From: Entoloma clypeatum | Taxonomy: Eukaryota; Basidiomycota; Agaricomycetes; Agaricales; Entolomataceae | Direction: 5' to 3' | DNA length: 64,000 bases | Assembly (NCBI GenBank): GCA_963565915.1 | Contig: OY751494.1 | Span: 744,001-808,000, forward strand | In this document: positions 1 through 11,096 of the stretch, one piece after another | Position numbering within the stretch: the first letter of the stretch is position 1 | Layout of the letters: each line of letters begins with the position of its first letter | Made by a program: the position numbers and the translations under genes | The notes under the pieces: generated by a model | Told to the model about the DNA's origin: nothing | The model's input: the letters and a program-made list of their open reading frames with translations, nothing else | The model's database searches: none

Positions 1-239
1 TTCAAGCTCAAGCTATGATAATTCGGCGATGGCCATTCATTCGAGATGGAGGTGATAACCAGTCCGAAGAGTAGTAATCCCTTCCGGTTCTTCAGCTCGA
101 AATCAATGTAATATTTCTCTATTCGCGCATGATCCATAAGATTGGACGTTATTGACAATTAGAAACAAAACTCCCGAGACTGCCCTCCACGGAAGCACGT
201 AAATAGTCCAAACCACGACAACCTCCTCCTTCAACGAAT

Positions 240-2792
240 CTACCCATGTACTATCTCCCTCGCATGACCCTCAGCTTCGACCTCACCACCCTCACCCTCC
301 ACCTTCACACCATCATCCCGCCCTCCAACCCTTTCACGCCCACAGCCCCCCGCACCACCCCCAGCAACCCTACCCTCACAAACCGCCGTCACCACCCCCG
401 GCACCACGCACCCCGCACGCACCATATCCCTCGCTATACGCTCCGCCAGCGCCTTGGCTGTCCACCCTTCAAACAGGGGTTGTTCGTCTTCAGAGAGCAC
501 TGCAGCTGGGTCATGCAACTGGGGCCGAGACAGACACGGAGGTGAAGCCGAAGCCACTTGACCCCCAACGCCGACATACGGCCAAACGAACACCTCCACC
601 GCCGCCCTGAAAAACTCCCTATCCGCCCGTGGAAACTCCAGTTCTCTAACGATCTTCCGGCGGTCCTTGACGTTGCGCTCTCCACCCCGCTGCACCCCAG
701 ATACACGTGCAGCCTCGGCGTGCACCGCGTTCTTCATCCACTTTTCCGTGATCGTGCGGTAAGCTTTGAACCCCGAGTGCAGAGCGCGGGCTCCAGCGGT
801 GGTGGTGGTGGTGGCATTGACATCCACATCACCATCAACAACATAGGCAGAGGTGGGAGACCGAGACCGCAGAGACTTCTTGCATGTCAGAGCATAGCAC
901 CTCAACATCATGGTGTACGCGTGCACGGGGAGCACCCACGGCCGGAGCGCCTCATCTGACTTCTTCTTCTTCGTGACGGGGAACCAGCTCGCACGCTCGG
1001 CCTTCTTGGCGATGGCCCATAGTTTCTTGGCGAGGGCGGTATTTCCGGACTTGAGGAGCGCGTTGAGGAGGGCGGTGTAAAGGTACGGGCCGTAGTGTGC
1101 GTAGCCGTGGCTGTTGTTCCTTTCCGTGGCCTTCGGCGGGGCCTTTGGGTCCAGCTCGGGGAAGAGAATGTATAAGATGGCTTTGACCTTGCCGGGCGAA
1201 CCGGACGCGACGAGGTGGGAGATGAGGATGGAGAGGGTGTACAGCTCCTGGGTGGTTGGAGGGGTGCGGCGGTGTGCGAGGGTGGTCGCTAGGGTGTGCA
1301 GGAGGGCGAGGGTTTGTGATGGTGGGTGTGGTTGAGCGGGGGCGGCTTCGCCGACATCGCTGGGATCAAAGGGACCTGCAACGCCTGGGTACGCGGCCAG
1401 GGCGGTGTCGATCATGTCCTCGTTCTGCATCAGTGTTCCGTTCCTCATGAGTATGTTGAGGGTATCCGCTCCGGGGTGTATTCTGTCCTTGCGAGGGCTG
1501 GACATGTATTGAAAGACCGTGCGAGCGTGGGGAGGGGACAGACGGTGCCGCAGGGCGTGGTGGATGAGGGTGTTGCATGCGTGGAGGTCAAGAGGGGGTT
1601 GGTGAGAGTGAGAGGAGAGGGAGGAAAGGAGCCGCAGAAGGACAGTGTTGAAGTAGACATGGGCTTGCACGAGGCTTCGTTTGTTTACTGTATCTACCTG
1701 TGCGACGACGATGCCCCCGTCCTCCCCGGTCTCTTGTAGAGTTTGCGGTATATCCGCGCCCCATACCCATACTTCGGACGGGACCTGCGGCGCCTTGGAG
1801 AGGGAACGCAGGAGGGTGCTGACGTCGCTGAATGAAATCTGGCCAGTGTCGAGCAGGGAGGCGAGGTTGGCGAGTGCTTGGAGCGCAGCTAAAACGCGGA
1901 TCTGGTGCTCCGGTTTGTGTTCTTGGCTCGTGGACAGGGCGCGGTCGATGGACTGGAGGATGGGGAGGATGTGCCCCCGGTTCGGTCTGAGCTTCTCATT
2001 GGACAGGTATTGGTGCAGATCCCGCGCCTGCTGTTCGTCCGATATCCCTGGCAGATTCGACGGGTCCTCAGGGTCAAAGTGGCGCTGGAGGGCTTTGTGG
2101 AGGTGCCATTCCTTGCAGACGAAGCCGAAGATGAGGGAGGCGAGGATGATCTCGCCGTTGATGATGCAGAGGGCGAGGAGGGTGGCGAACATGCCGCTGG
2201 AGCGGCGATGGTGGGTGTCGCGCGCGACGGTGAAGAGCTCGAGCGCGAGGCGGGTGTGGGGGTCACGGGCGAAGGAGAGTAGGTGGGTGAGGTTGGTGGG
2301 GCGGGCGGGGATGCGGGAGAGCGGGGTGATGGGGGGGGCGAGAGGGGGGTGGTGCTGCATGGAGGCGAGGAGGACGGTGAGGGAGGTGGAGCGGACGCGG
2401 AGGGAGGAGCGCATCATCTGGAGGGCGAAGGCGGTGGCGTGCTTGTGCTTGCCCAGGCGGATGAGGCCGTGCAGGAGGACATGGGAGGACAGGCGCGGGG
2501 AGACGGGCTTGTCGAAGGCGATGAGCAGGGTCGACTCAAATGCGTAGAGAGGGGCGGTGGGGGTGTCTTGTTTTAGCTGGGAGTAACGGAGGGAGTTGAC
2601 GATGAGAAAGGCGTTTTGCAGGCCGCCGACGGGATGCTGGAGAGATGACCGGACGGCGCGGGCGGCGGCGAGGGACGTCTGTGCTGTTGTCAACGGGGCC
2701 TGGGCCGTGGCCAGCGACGACGAGGCTGTTATGATATGTCCAGTGATGGCTCTAAAAGGCGTTCTGGCCGTTTTTGACCAGAGACATTGCAT
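240..2792 (-). CDS. Putative mitochondrial PPR-like helical-repeat protein
   Basis: A single uninterrupted reading frame of about 850 codons. The frame is open further upstream only from a GTG, so I place the start at the ATG at 2790-2792. The N-terminus is rich in Ser, Thr, Ala and basic residues with almost no acidic ones, as expected of a mitochondrial targeting peptide. The body is built of Leu/Ala-rich amphipathic helices, and stretches such as LLHGLIRLGKHKHATAFALQ and the HARTVFQYMSSPRKD region resemble degenerate pentatricopeptide units. Proteins of this kind usually bind organelle RNA; that role is inferred from the fold only. The Arg/Gly/Glu-rich C-terminal tail looks disordered. The gene is divergent from CBP80. 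I am confident that it is a gene and much less sure of the family. Confidence 0.6.
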   Translation of the reverse strand: MQCLWSKTARTPFRAITGHIITASSSLATAQAPLTTAQTSLAAARAVRSSLQHPVGGLQNAFLIVNSLRYSQLKQDTPTAPLYAFESTLLIAFDKPVSPRLSSHVLLHGLIRLGKHKHATAFALQMMRSSLRVRSTSLTVLLASMQHHPPLAPPITPLSRIPARPTNLTHLLSFARDPHTRLALELFTVARDTHHRRSSGMFATLLALCIINGEIILASLIFGFVCKEWHLHKALQRHFDPEDPSNLPGISDEQQARDLHQYLSNEKLRPNRGHILPILQSIDRALSTSQEHKPEHQIRVLAALQALANLASLLDTGQISFSDVSTLLRSLSKAPQVPSEVWVWGADIPQTLQETGEDGGIVVAQVDTVNKRSLVQAHVYFNTVLLRLLSSLSSHSHQPPLDLHACNTLIHHALRHRLSPPHARTVFQYMSSPRKDRIHPGADTLNILMRNGTLMQNEDMIDTALAAYPGVAGPFDPSDVGEAAPAQPHPPSQTLALLHTLATTLAHRRTPPTTQELYTLSILISHLVASGSPGKVKAILYILFPELDPKAPPKATERNNSHGYAHYGPYLYTALLNALLKSGNTALAKKLWAIAKKAERASWFPVTKKKKSDEALRPWVLPVHAYTMMLRCYALTCKKSLRSRSPTSAYVVDGDVDVNATTTTTAGARALHSGFKAYRTITEKWMKNAVHAEAARVSGVQRGGERNVKDRRKIVRELEFPRADREFFRAAVEVFVWPYVGVGGQVASASPPCLSRPQLHDPAAVLSEDEQPLFEGWTAKALAERIARDMVRAGCVVPGVVTAVCEGRVAGGGAGGCGRERVGGRDDGVKVEGEGGEVEAEGHAREIVHG

Positions 2793-3019
2793 GTGTTCAG
2801 CATTACTATATACACCAGTCAATATATGAATATATAATAAAACCCACACTCACCAATGTTACAGGTGCATGAGCCAGCGACGACGACAACGACGACGGGA
2901 GAGAAATGAGGGATCACGTGATACCTCAAACAAAGTTGACTTGTAATAAGTTTTCGAAGTTGAACGGCGACGACGACGACTTGGAGTTTTATAAAACTGG
3001 TTTTTTACTCGGAAAAAAC
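2793..3019. promoter_or_regulatory. Divergent promoter between the PPR-like gene and CBP80
   Basis: The 227 bp between the two opposed start codons must hold both promoters and both 5' leaders. A TATA-like TATAAAA lies at 2990-2996, only about 25 bp before the CBP80 ATG at 3020. Its use would put transcription start almost on the start codon, so its role is doubtful. CGACGA/GACGAC trinucleotide runs occur on both sides, around 2878-2900 and 2965-2980. Confidence 0.4.
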
Positions 3020-6000
3020 ATGAGTTACGAACGACGAGGAGGCGGTGGTTACCGACGACGATACAGAGGTGAGAGAACACCAGAGGTGGTTCAGTCCCAA
3101 AACCGAACCATATTTTTTCTACAGACGACTACGATGACCGACGCCGCGAGGTCTACGAGTCTCCTGAAGAGATCCTCAGGACAGCTGTCATTAAACTCGG
3201 CGAAGTCGTCAGTGTCCTCTTGGCTCATTCATTCTTCGTGTTCCAACAACTGACGTGACGCCGCATAGGATGTGCTGGAAGAACTTCCTCGCCTCGCAAA
3301 GCAGATACGAGACCACGTCCCCCTCAACCTTTCAAACGTATCTGAAGCGCTCCGTGTTGCGTGCGTTCAGTTTAGGCCTTCATTATTGTCCACCCTCTCA
3401 CCCTAAACCTGCAGCGTCACAGAACAGCCATTCAAAATCCCGTTCTACGCCGCCTTGATTCAGCTCCTCCACGAGCCGCCCTCCCCAGAAGACAACACGG
3501 GAACAGACCTCCCCTGCCCCTCTCTCGGGCGCCAAATTCTCGAAGACTACTGGAAAGGGTTCCAGGCATATCTCGACAAGCTCGCGTGGCGCGAGGCTCG
3601 GTTCTCTGTACGTTTCCTTCCATATTCATATTATTCCTCCAGGCTTATGTATCCTCTGCACCAGATCCACTTCTTCGCCCACCTAGCCGCTGCCTCCCTC
3701 GTCTCCCCCTCCTCCATGGCCGCCCTCCTTCAGTCGTTCACCGCGGTCCTGGACGAGTTCGGTGTCTCTTACGCGCGTGCGAAGAAGGCTGCGCTGTGTG
3801 CGGCCGAGGGACTCATGATCTGCGGCGGGACCCTGGAACAGACAAATGTGAACGAGATCGTAGGCGCCATCGAGGCCTTCGGGGAAACGACCAAGGGCGC
3901 TAGGTGGCTCGTCAGCCCCATGGGGAGATGGTTTGGCGAGGGCGAGGGTGACGAAGGTGACGAGGTGAATCCCCCCCTTAATTTCCTCAATCGTGTAAAC
4001 TGAGTTCTCGAACAGCTGTTGGAAACGCTGTTGACGACCTTGCGCACCCTCTCTGCGTCCAACTTTATCGAGACGGCAGAGAGCTTTCCGCAGCCGTACC
4101 TTGCATACTCTCCGCCCTCAGCGGCCGAGTTCGCCCCGTTCGACCTCCCGTCCGTGCTTGTCCCGCCCGAAGTTCTCGAACTCGACGGAGGGCTGTCGGC
4201 AATGGACACCGGGGATGCAGCCGAGGACGAGGTGGGCGAAGGGCAGGGACAGGTGAAGAAGGAGGAGTGGCCAGAGGTTTTCGTGAGGTTGTTTGATAAC
4301 GAGGTCTATATATCCCGCACCTCCTCTTCTGCCTCACTCAAACAAAAAACAGGTTACACCAGACCCGACGACGCCCCCCGGCTACGCCATCCGCTCCGCC
4401 CTCCTCGCCATCACGGACATCTTCGAAGTGAACAGGAAAGAGTGCGCCAGGCTCCTGCTAGAGTACCCCAAGTGGAGCCTGCAGGGGACGTTCAAGCCCA
4501 AGCCTGGGGCGCCCCCGACCGCGCACGAAGGCGAGAACGGGCACGCAGCAGAGAGCTCAGGAAGGGAGTGGCAGCTCGAGAGCACCATCATAGAGGTCTG
4601 TTCTGTTCCCCCTTTGAAACACCCCACATTAAATTTGAAAACCAACATAGACGATCCTCAACGCGCTTCTCGCCCTGCCCTCCTCTTCACAGAAATCAGT
4701 CTACTACGTCTCGCTCATCACCGAGCTCTGCAAGCTCTCGCCCTCCACCGTCGGCCCGGCCGTCGGGAAGAGCATAAGGCGGGTGTACGGCTTCTTGAGC
4801 GAGGGCCTCGACGTGGAGATGGCAAAGCGGCTCGCGGAGTGGTTCGCGGTGCATATGAGCAACTTTGGGTTCGGATGGGTGTGGAAGGAGTGGTACGCTC
4901 TCTCTTTCTTTTTTCCTCCCTGGTAACTTATAATCGACAACTTCCACCCATCCAACAGGATCCCGGACCTGACACTCTCGGTCAACCACCCGAAACGGAC
5001 GTTCATGCGGCACGCCGTCGAGCTCGAAGTCAGGCTGTCGTACCACGACAGGATCCTGAAGACCTTGCCGCCTGCGATGCAGGGTCCCGAGGCGGCAGTC
5101 ATATCCGAGCAGGCGCCCGGGCCCGATTACGAGTACGACGACCCTGGTATGTCTTCTCACACTTTTTTAAAAAAAAGTTCAATAATGAAAAAAAAAAAAA
5201 AAACCCCAGCGAAACCACACCACGACGCCGCACAGTCGATCCTGAACCTCTTCCGCGGGCGCGCCAAAGCCGAGGACGTCATCTCGCACCTCGACACGCT
5301 CAAAACGACGCTCCTCGAGTCCTCCGCGGACGACGACGGGCTCGGCGGAGGAGTCGACGTGGACAAGGTCGCGCGGAACATCGCGGTGCAGTCCCTGCTG
5401 CACGTCGGCGCGCGCAGCTTCTCGCACCTCCTCAATGCGATCGAGCGGTACCTCCCCCTTTTACGGAGCCTCGCTGGGATCTCGGATGGTCTAGGGGCAC
5501 GGTTAGGGAAGACGGAGGAGGAGGCGAAGATGGGGATTATGAGCGCCGCGGCGCGGTTTTGGAGGGGGAACCGGCAGATGGTGGGGATTGTGTTTGATAA
5601 GCTTATGCAGTACCAGATTGTGGATCCGTCGGATGTGGTTGTGTGGACGTTTGGGCGGGAGCAGGAGGGGGAGGAGGGGGGGGCGGGGGTGGGGGCGGGG
5701 AGGAAATGGTCTTTGAGCGGGTGGGAGTGGGAGTTGGTGCGGGGGGCGCTGGATAAGGCGAATGGAAGGGTAGCGAGCGCGAGGAGGAAGGTGACGGCTC
5801 TGAGGAAGGAGGAGGATGATACGCGGGCCAGGGAACAGGCTGGGTTTGGGGTTGTGGTGGATGTGGTGGATGTGGGAATGGGGAGTGTGATGGAGGTTGA
5901 TGCGGAGGGGGCGGGAGTGAAGACTGGTTAGTTTCTTTTGTTGTCTTTTTTTTTTGTTCCGCTTTTAACTGATCATGGTCGTTGTTAGAAGAGGCAGTAG

Positions 6001-6446
6001 AAAATCCTGCGCTGAAGACGGCGTTGAAGGCGTTCGCGACGCTGACAAGGGAACAGAAGACGGCGCTGTCGCGCGTGCTGGATGGTTTCGTCGGGTGTTT
6101 GGTAGACAAGGATGCCAATCCCAGAGCTGGGGTGGCGAACAAGGTCGTCTCGGAGAAGGCGTGGCGTGAACGCGCGAGTTGGGGTAGTGATGAGTGGAAT
6201 GCATGGGAGACATGGGGGTGGTATAGGCAGTTTTGCAGAGCTGTGAGTTCTCTTTTTTTTAAAAACCTTTTTGTGAGGTTTGGGTGCGGAGGCTGATGTC
6301 ATAACCTGTCTGAACAGTATTCGCCGTATCTTCGGAGCTATCAAACGACGTTGTGGACTGTGTCGTTTGCGAGGTTTGAGGGGTCGACGGATCCGGCTGC
6401 TGAGCTTCTGAGGAGGACGTGGGATGTTGCTATTGGGCAGGAGTGA
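3020..6446 (+). CDS. CBP80: Nuclear cap-binding complex large subunit CBP80
   Basis: Large subunit of the nuclear cap-binding complex. With CBP20 it binds the m7G cap of nascent transcripts and serves splicing, export and decay. The start at 3020 opens a short Arg/Gly-rich N-terminus (MSYERRGGGGYRRRYR), split after 49 nt by intron 3069-3124. About eleven introns follow, e.g. 3361-3414 and 3608-3664. The spliced frame gives an N-terminal MIF4G region (PFKIPFYAALIQLL, IHFFAHLAAASLVS), a middle MIF4G-like domain (YAIRSALLAITDIFEVNRKE, CARLLLEYPKWSL, FGWVWKEW) and a C-terminal MIF4G-like domain (SFSHLLNAIERYLPLLR, FWRGNRQMVGIVFDKLMQYQ, VDPSDVVVW). The last exon, after intron 6241-6317, ends at TGA 6444-6446. 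A Gly/Glu-rich insert near 5670-5700 is probably a disordered loop. Every junction I checked keeps frame, so the gene looks functional. Confidence 0.93.
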
Positions 6447-6827
6447 TACTTACTGTGTATGCTGCATATTTATGATGCGAAGTTGCCAATCATGCTTGGA
6501 TGTTCTTGCGGCATGATATCAAGTCAAGTATCCAGGTGCAACGATTGTGCTCATAACAATGGACATTCTTGATTGGAAAAATCACAAAGGCAAATAGCTT
6601 CTGGTCGCAATGAATTGCATGTACGGACACGCGTTCAAATGAGAAATCAGATGCGCGACTACTTCGGAGGCTAATACTGTGAAAGCCAGCACCAGGAATT
6701 CGAGGATGAATTGCGCCCATTCTCGAGGATACAACATGAGTCTGAGAAACTTTACTCTTGGACAATCATAATGGTAGTCTGTGGAACATCAACTACTAAA
6801 TCCAATGATGCCAGTGAAATGGTCATA
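6447..6827. other. Intergenic, convergent 3' regions
   Basis: Lies between the stop of CBP80 (+) and the stop of the next gene (-). It contains only short frames without recognisable similarity, so it probably holds the two 3' UTRs. Confidence 0.5.
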
Positions 6828-8048
6828 TCACAAAAATGAATCCGAATGTGTATTTAAAAGTGTTTCCCTCCGTTCTGCGGCTCCCTGGATGATCTTTCCC
6901 AACTGTTCTATTTGTGCCCCCAGATGTGAGATCCTTTTTTCTAGCATTGGCGGGCAATCGGGTTCTTCATCTTCAAGTTGTTCAAGAAAGAGTGTTCGCG
7001 AGTCACCCCCACCTAATGGAATAATAGCATTCTCTATCACATCGTCGAAGTGCGCAAATGAGAGCTTAGAATGAGCGGTACCGGCGAGCTTGAGCTCCTC
7101 GAAGGCTCGACGGTTGGTCACTCTCGCGAACGGCTTTGACGTTCGAGGGTGTTGTGACGTGTTCCTCGCCGTACGGGCAAAATCATGAATGGCCTGCGTT
7201 ACGAGGAAGTCGGCGAGTTCTTGTTGCTGTTGCGTGAGGCACGATAGGGCCTTCGCTTTCAAGGCTACGTTTGTTGAATCATTAGGGGTCCACTGGAGAA
7301 TTTTGTTTACTAAATGTGCAATATTTAGCCAATCATTGAGTCGCATATGAACATCAGGACGCACTGTAATTCCTACTCTTTTTCTTGAGATTTTCAATAT
7401 CGACGGAATCAAGAACCCCCGTGCCACGGTGGTTCTTCTGCCCAGGTGTTGGACTTGGGTTGAATATTACATCATTCAAAGCTGGGGCTATATTAGATAT
7501 ATCCGCATGGGAAGTAATAAAGCCGCTGACGTACCTCGAAGAAGTATGTCGAAGACTTCAGACTTATAGATATGCTTCGCATTGACAAGATCCTTCTTGC
7601 ATCTTCGAAGGGATTCTGTCCTCTCCTCCATTTGCACCCCCGACAACGACAAAAAAGATTCCAGCACGAACAGACGTCTGCATCATCGCAATGTTAGGTG
7701 AAGCGGCCGTGAGGATAAGGGAGCTCACTCGTCAAGCATCTCGGGAAGCTTCTTCTTTCTTTCCATAGCTGGTTCCTCTCTTTCAAGTTCCCCTTCCCTG
7801 ATGGCCGCCACCACAATCTTCTGGTCCCCATCGGTCTCGACCTGAAGGTCGCAGCTATTTGATACTCTAAGGACTTCAGTTGCTGCCTTGTGGGAGGTGA
7901 TAGAGAGGGGGTCGCCATTGACAGGAACTCTCGTGCCGTTTGAACAATCGGCTGGGACGACAACGGTCGAGGTGAGGCATTGTTTTTTGGAGGAGCCAGA
8001 GCGCGATGGCGAGTGGGAACGCTTCAAGTTTAGAGCAGAAGAAAACAT
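6828..8048 (-). CDS. Unknown protein with a C-terminal coiled coil
   Basis: I do not recognise this family. The ATG at 8046-8048 opens an exon with a Ser/Arg-rich basic start (SHSPSRSGSSKKQ). It is joined by a good GT-AG intron (about 7685-7727) to an exon coding for a Lys/Arg-rich helix, ending near 7534. A further intron leads to the long last exon, about 7430-6828. The donor of that second intron is uncertain: a canonical GTACGT does not keep frame with the last exon, while a weaker GTCAGC four bases on does. The last exon has a Gln-rich helix and a Glu/Leu-rich coiled coil (EQLEDEEPD, LEKRISHLGAQIEQLGK) near the C-terminus. A perfect hairpin lies 12 bp upstream of the ATG. Confidence 0.5.
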
Positions 8049-8060
8049 ATCTTGGGCTCC

Positions 8061-8099
8061 CAATTGTCTCAGTCAAAGCAAATTTGACTGAGACAATTG
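8061..8099. repeat. Perfect 17-bp inverted repeat (hairpin) before a start codon
   Basis: The arms at 8061-8077 (CAATTGTCTCAGTCAAA) and 8083-8099 are exact reverse complements around a 5-nt spacer. It lies 12 bp upstream of the ATG at 8046-8048, inside the expected 5' leader or core promoter of the minus-strand gene. Confidence 0.9.
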
Positions 8100-8729
8100 A
8101 CACCGAGGCATGTGTGCACGTTAAGGGGTATTTAAATGAAACATCGCGTGCCACTCCTAACTTGCCAGTGAAGACAGTGGAAAACCTCGCGCCGCCGACG
8201 ACGCCGCTGAGAGACGTCGCTGTCGCGCGGGTGGTCGTCTCGAAGGCGTAACGAGTCGAGTGACGGGGTGGCGGTGCCTGTACATGCCCGGGCTATACAC
8301 CATGTGTCCCGCGGATTTCACCAGGCAAAACCAGATGCGCTACAGTAGGTACCATACTGGCCTCTCGTGGCCTCATACTCTCTACAATGTCCTTCATGTG
8401 ACTCCGCACCCAATCCCAAAACCTCACAAAAAAGGGGGGGAAAGGAGAACTCGCCTTAAAACTGACGTAGCATTTCGGCTTTTTGGTCAGAAAGCACAAG
8501 AAAGACAGTAAATCGGCGTCGAAGGGGAACATTCAAATGTGTTCAATTTCGAAAGATTGTTCCTTGAGCTCGTAAGTCCGGGGTGTAAGGTCTGGGAATA
8601 GCAGCCCACTCAAGGGTAGCCGAGGAAGGGCGCGTTCGTGCGTTCGATGTCATGAAATGGGAGTCGACGCGTTTGCAGCGAACGAACAAATGACATGGGC
8701 AGGTGCGCAGATGTGCACATATACTTCCA
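8100..8729. other. Intergenic between the unknown gene and the kinase
   Basis: About 630 bp with only short overlapping frames on both strands. It should hold the upstream region of the coiled-coil gene and the 3' region of the kinase gene. I see no repeat, RNA gene or other feature in it. Confidence 0.5.
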
Positions 8730-10210
8730 CTACTTCACATTGGTAATCCAAGGGTCGGTAAGTAATTCAGAGGCAGAGGCTCGCTTCCCCGCTGCCCATG
8801 TCAAAATGCGTCTGATAAAGGCGAGGAAAACTTTGGACTCCTCGACTGTCATGGTCTTGTCAGCTGTTTCCAAAGACTCGGACGACGCAACTACCGACTC
8901 GAGCATGTCCTTCGGAACTTCCCCTTTGGCGGACCCGTCCTCATTGAAAAATTCGAGGGCACGTGGACCCGAGTCGGTTAAAAGTTCTTTCGGGGGAGGT
9001 CCGAGCAGAGCCACCATTCGAGCGAGCTGGTTTTTGTCAGCAGTCGATTCATCTGGCGCACCTTGGCGCAAAAAGAGGTGTCGACCCAACATCAAGCTCC
9101 ATAACTATAGTAACGGATGAGAATTCGAAGCAGAGACCATGACAAGCAGACCTACCATGCAACCGAAATTCCAAATATCTACGGGTGTGCCCCACGGGAG
9201 GTGCAAGAAAACTTCTGGTGCCCGATAGACAGCTGGCTGGATGTGTTCCATATATGAATCCTTCCCCGTGCGTGCTTCGCCAAAATCACACAGAACAAGT
9301 CCGTTCTTCCCACCTATCCAGCGACGCAGAGGTCCAGGAAGGTCACTCGTTTCAAAGATCGTAGCCTGTTCGGTGAATTTTCTCGAGCTGGGATGTCGAA
9401 GTTCCGCTTCCTCGCCGTCTTTGAGGACAGTTGGGTCCTCAATTCGAAGAAGAAAATTCTTTGCTTGGAGGTCTCGAGTCAAAGGTGATCCAGAGGATAT
9501 GTGTAGTGTAGGAAGGCGTCAAACCTGCGTGAATAACCCGGGCACTGTGAACGAATTCCAAGGCATGCAGCATCTGGGACGCCAGATCCTTGACATAATA
9601 GATCGGAAGACTCCCACCAGAGAGATTGAGAAAAAATTGCACAGTGACACCGAGAGGCTCATGGATAAGAAAGTGATAATCGTGGTCGCCCCGACGAAGT
9701 TCAAATTGATCCAGTACCTGCCTAACATACTGCTTTCCGGTAGGCCAGCCAGTATTTGGTACTTTGGATAAAGCTTCATATGATTTGATCTCGCGTTGGA
9801 CGGAGGTGTAGTCGCAGACCATAGACTTCATGCAAACGTATTCATCACGACTGGCAACACTCAGCTTGTTTCAGGTGGAGAGGAGGAACTGACTGAAGAT
9901 CCCGGCACATCCAAATGGTTGCGGTGGTTCCATAACCGAGTTTATAGGGCACTTGGTACTTTGAATGAAGCACGACGCCAATATGTATTGGGCAAAAGGA
10001 CACCGGTGTGTACCATGCCCAGTTCTCCTCCTCGACCTTTTCTGAGGCAGGAATAGTGGTAAAGCCAGTGGTAGGAAATCGGCGAGGAGCTACGATCTGG
10101 GGCGCCAGCGCAGGACGAGGGGCAGCAGTGCTAGTAGGGGCACTCAAAGTTGAAAAGCGGCTTTGGCTTTTTTTCGGCTTCTGGCTTTTTTGTGATCTTG
10201 GTAGTGACAT
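8730..10210 (-). CDS. SRPK-like protein kinase (basidiomycete family)
   Basis: Ser/Thr kinase of the SRPK-like group expanded in basidiomycetes. The ATG at 10208-10210 opens a basic Ser-rich head (KKSQSRFSTLSAP). The family signature (FPTTGFTTIPASEKVEEEN) precedes the kinase domain. Spliced exons restore a Gly-loop (KLGYGTTATIW), the ATP lysine (VCMKSM), a catalytic loop VIHADLQAKN made by joining two exons, DFG (VLCDFGEAR), the APE motif (YRAPEV) and DIWNFGCM. The C-lobe ends in PWITNVK. I checked four introns, and each restores frame at a conserved motif. Substrates cannot be read from the sequence; SR-protein phosphorylation is only what the name of the family implies. All catalytic residues are present, so it is probably active. 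Confidence 0.85.
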
Positions 10211-10539
10211 TAGTCAGCTCACGCGCCAGCAAAGGCGCAGCCGTGAACGTGTTATGCCCCGAGCAAATGTTCGCAATCAAGTTCTTCGTGCATTTATCTA
10301 TCATCTGGGTCTTCGAGACATGTTGTTGCCACCTCATGAGCTCAGTCTCGATGAGTTGATCTTGAGACTCCAAGCAGACCTCGAGATGTTCAAACAGATC
10401 AAGACTGCTCGGTACCTCAACCCTCGCACATCTATTCCAAAGTCTGGTTCCCTTCATTTAGCTTGGCAGTATGCTCAACACCAGTCATATTAAGTTGTTA
10501 GAGATTATTAAAAGAGTGTGTTGTATGAAAAGAGTGTGT

Positions 10540-10590
10540 AGGTATCGCGAGTGCGTAAGGTATCGCGAGTGCGTAAGGTATCGCGATGCG
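10540..10590 (+). repeat. 18-bp tandem repeat, three units, at the contig edge
   Basis: AGGTATCGCGAGTGCGTA occurs at 10540-10557 and 10558-10575, with a partial third copy (AGGTATCGCGATGCG) from 10576. It directly precedes the sequence duplicated across the N gap and may be the reason the assembly broke here. Confidence 0.9.
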
Positions 10591-11096
10591 TCGTTCAATG
10601 TGACCGTACCAGTGACTATTTGTGACGTGATGTTACCACCTCCTGAAAAAGCCAGAAAAAGCCAAAGCCGCTTTTCAACTTTGAGTGCCCCTAGTGATGA
10701 GTCGAAACCTCTTGAGCAAGTTCAAGATCTTACCAGAGTCCCNNNNNNNNNNNNNNNNNNNNNNNNNNNNNNNNNNNNNNNNNNNNNNNNNNNNNNNNNN
10801 NNNNNNNNNNNNNNNNNNNNNNNNNNNNNNNNNNNNNNNNNNNNNNNNNNNNNNNNNNNNNNNNNNNNNNNNNNNNNNNNNNNNNNNNNNNNNNNNNNNN
10901 NNNNNNNNNNNNNNNNNNNNNNNNNNNNNNNNNNNNNNNNNNCGTCGTTCAATGTGACCGTACCAGTGACTATTTGTGACGTGATGTTACCACCTCCTGA
11001 AAAAGCCAGAAAAAGCCAAAGCCGCTTTTCAACTTTGAGTGCCCCTAGTGATGAGTCGAAACCTCTTGAGCAAGTTCAAGATCTTACCAGAGTCCC
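10589..11096. repeat. 154-bp identical ends flanking the N gap (unmerged overlap)
   Basis: Bases 10589-10742, the last before the gap, and 10943-11096, the first after it, are identical over 154 bp. The repeat ends exactly at the gap on one side and starts exactly at it on the other, as expected for overlapping contig ends that were scaffolded but not merged. Confidence 0.93.
10743..10942. other. Assembly gap of 200 N
   Basis: A run of exactly 200 N. The round length and the identical 154-bp flanks suggest an arbitrary gap size and little or no missing sequence. Confidence 0.98.

Noticed and set aside
4293..5597. 434-codon plus-strand frame inside CBP80
   Set aside because: It crosses several introns and leaves the CBP80 frame. 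Spliced CBP80 exons explain the coding content better.
5603..6142. Pro-rich 179-codon minus-strand frame
   Set aside because: It is the complement of the Gly/Glu-rich and intron part of CBP80. The homopolymer runs of Pro mirror GGGG tracts.
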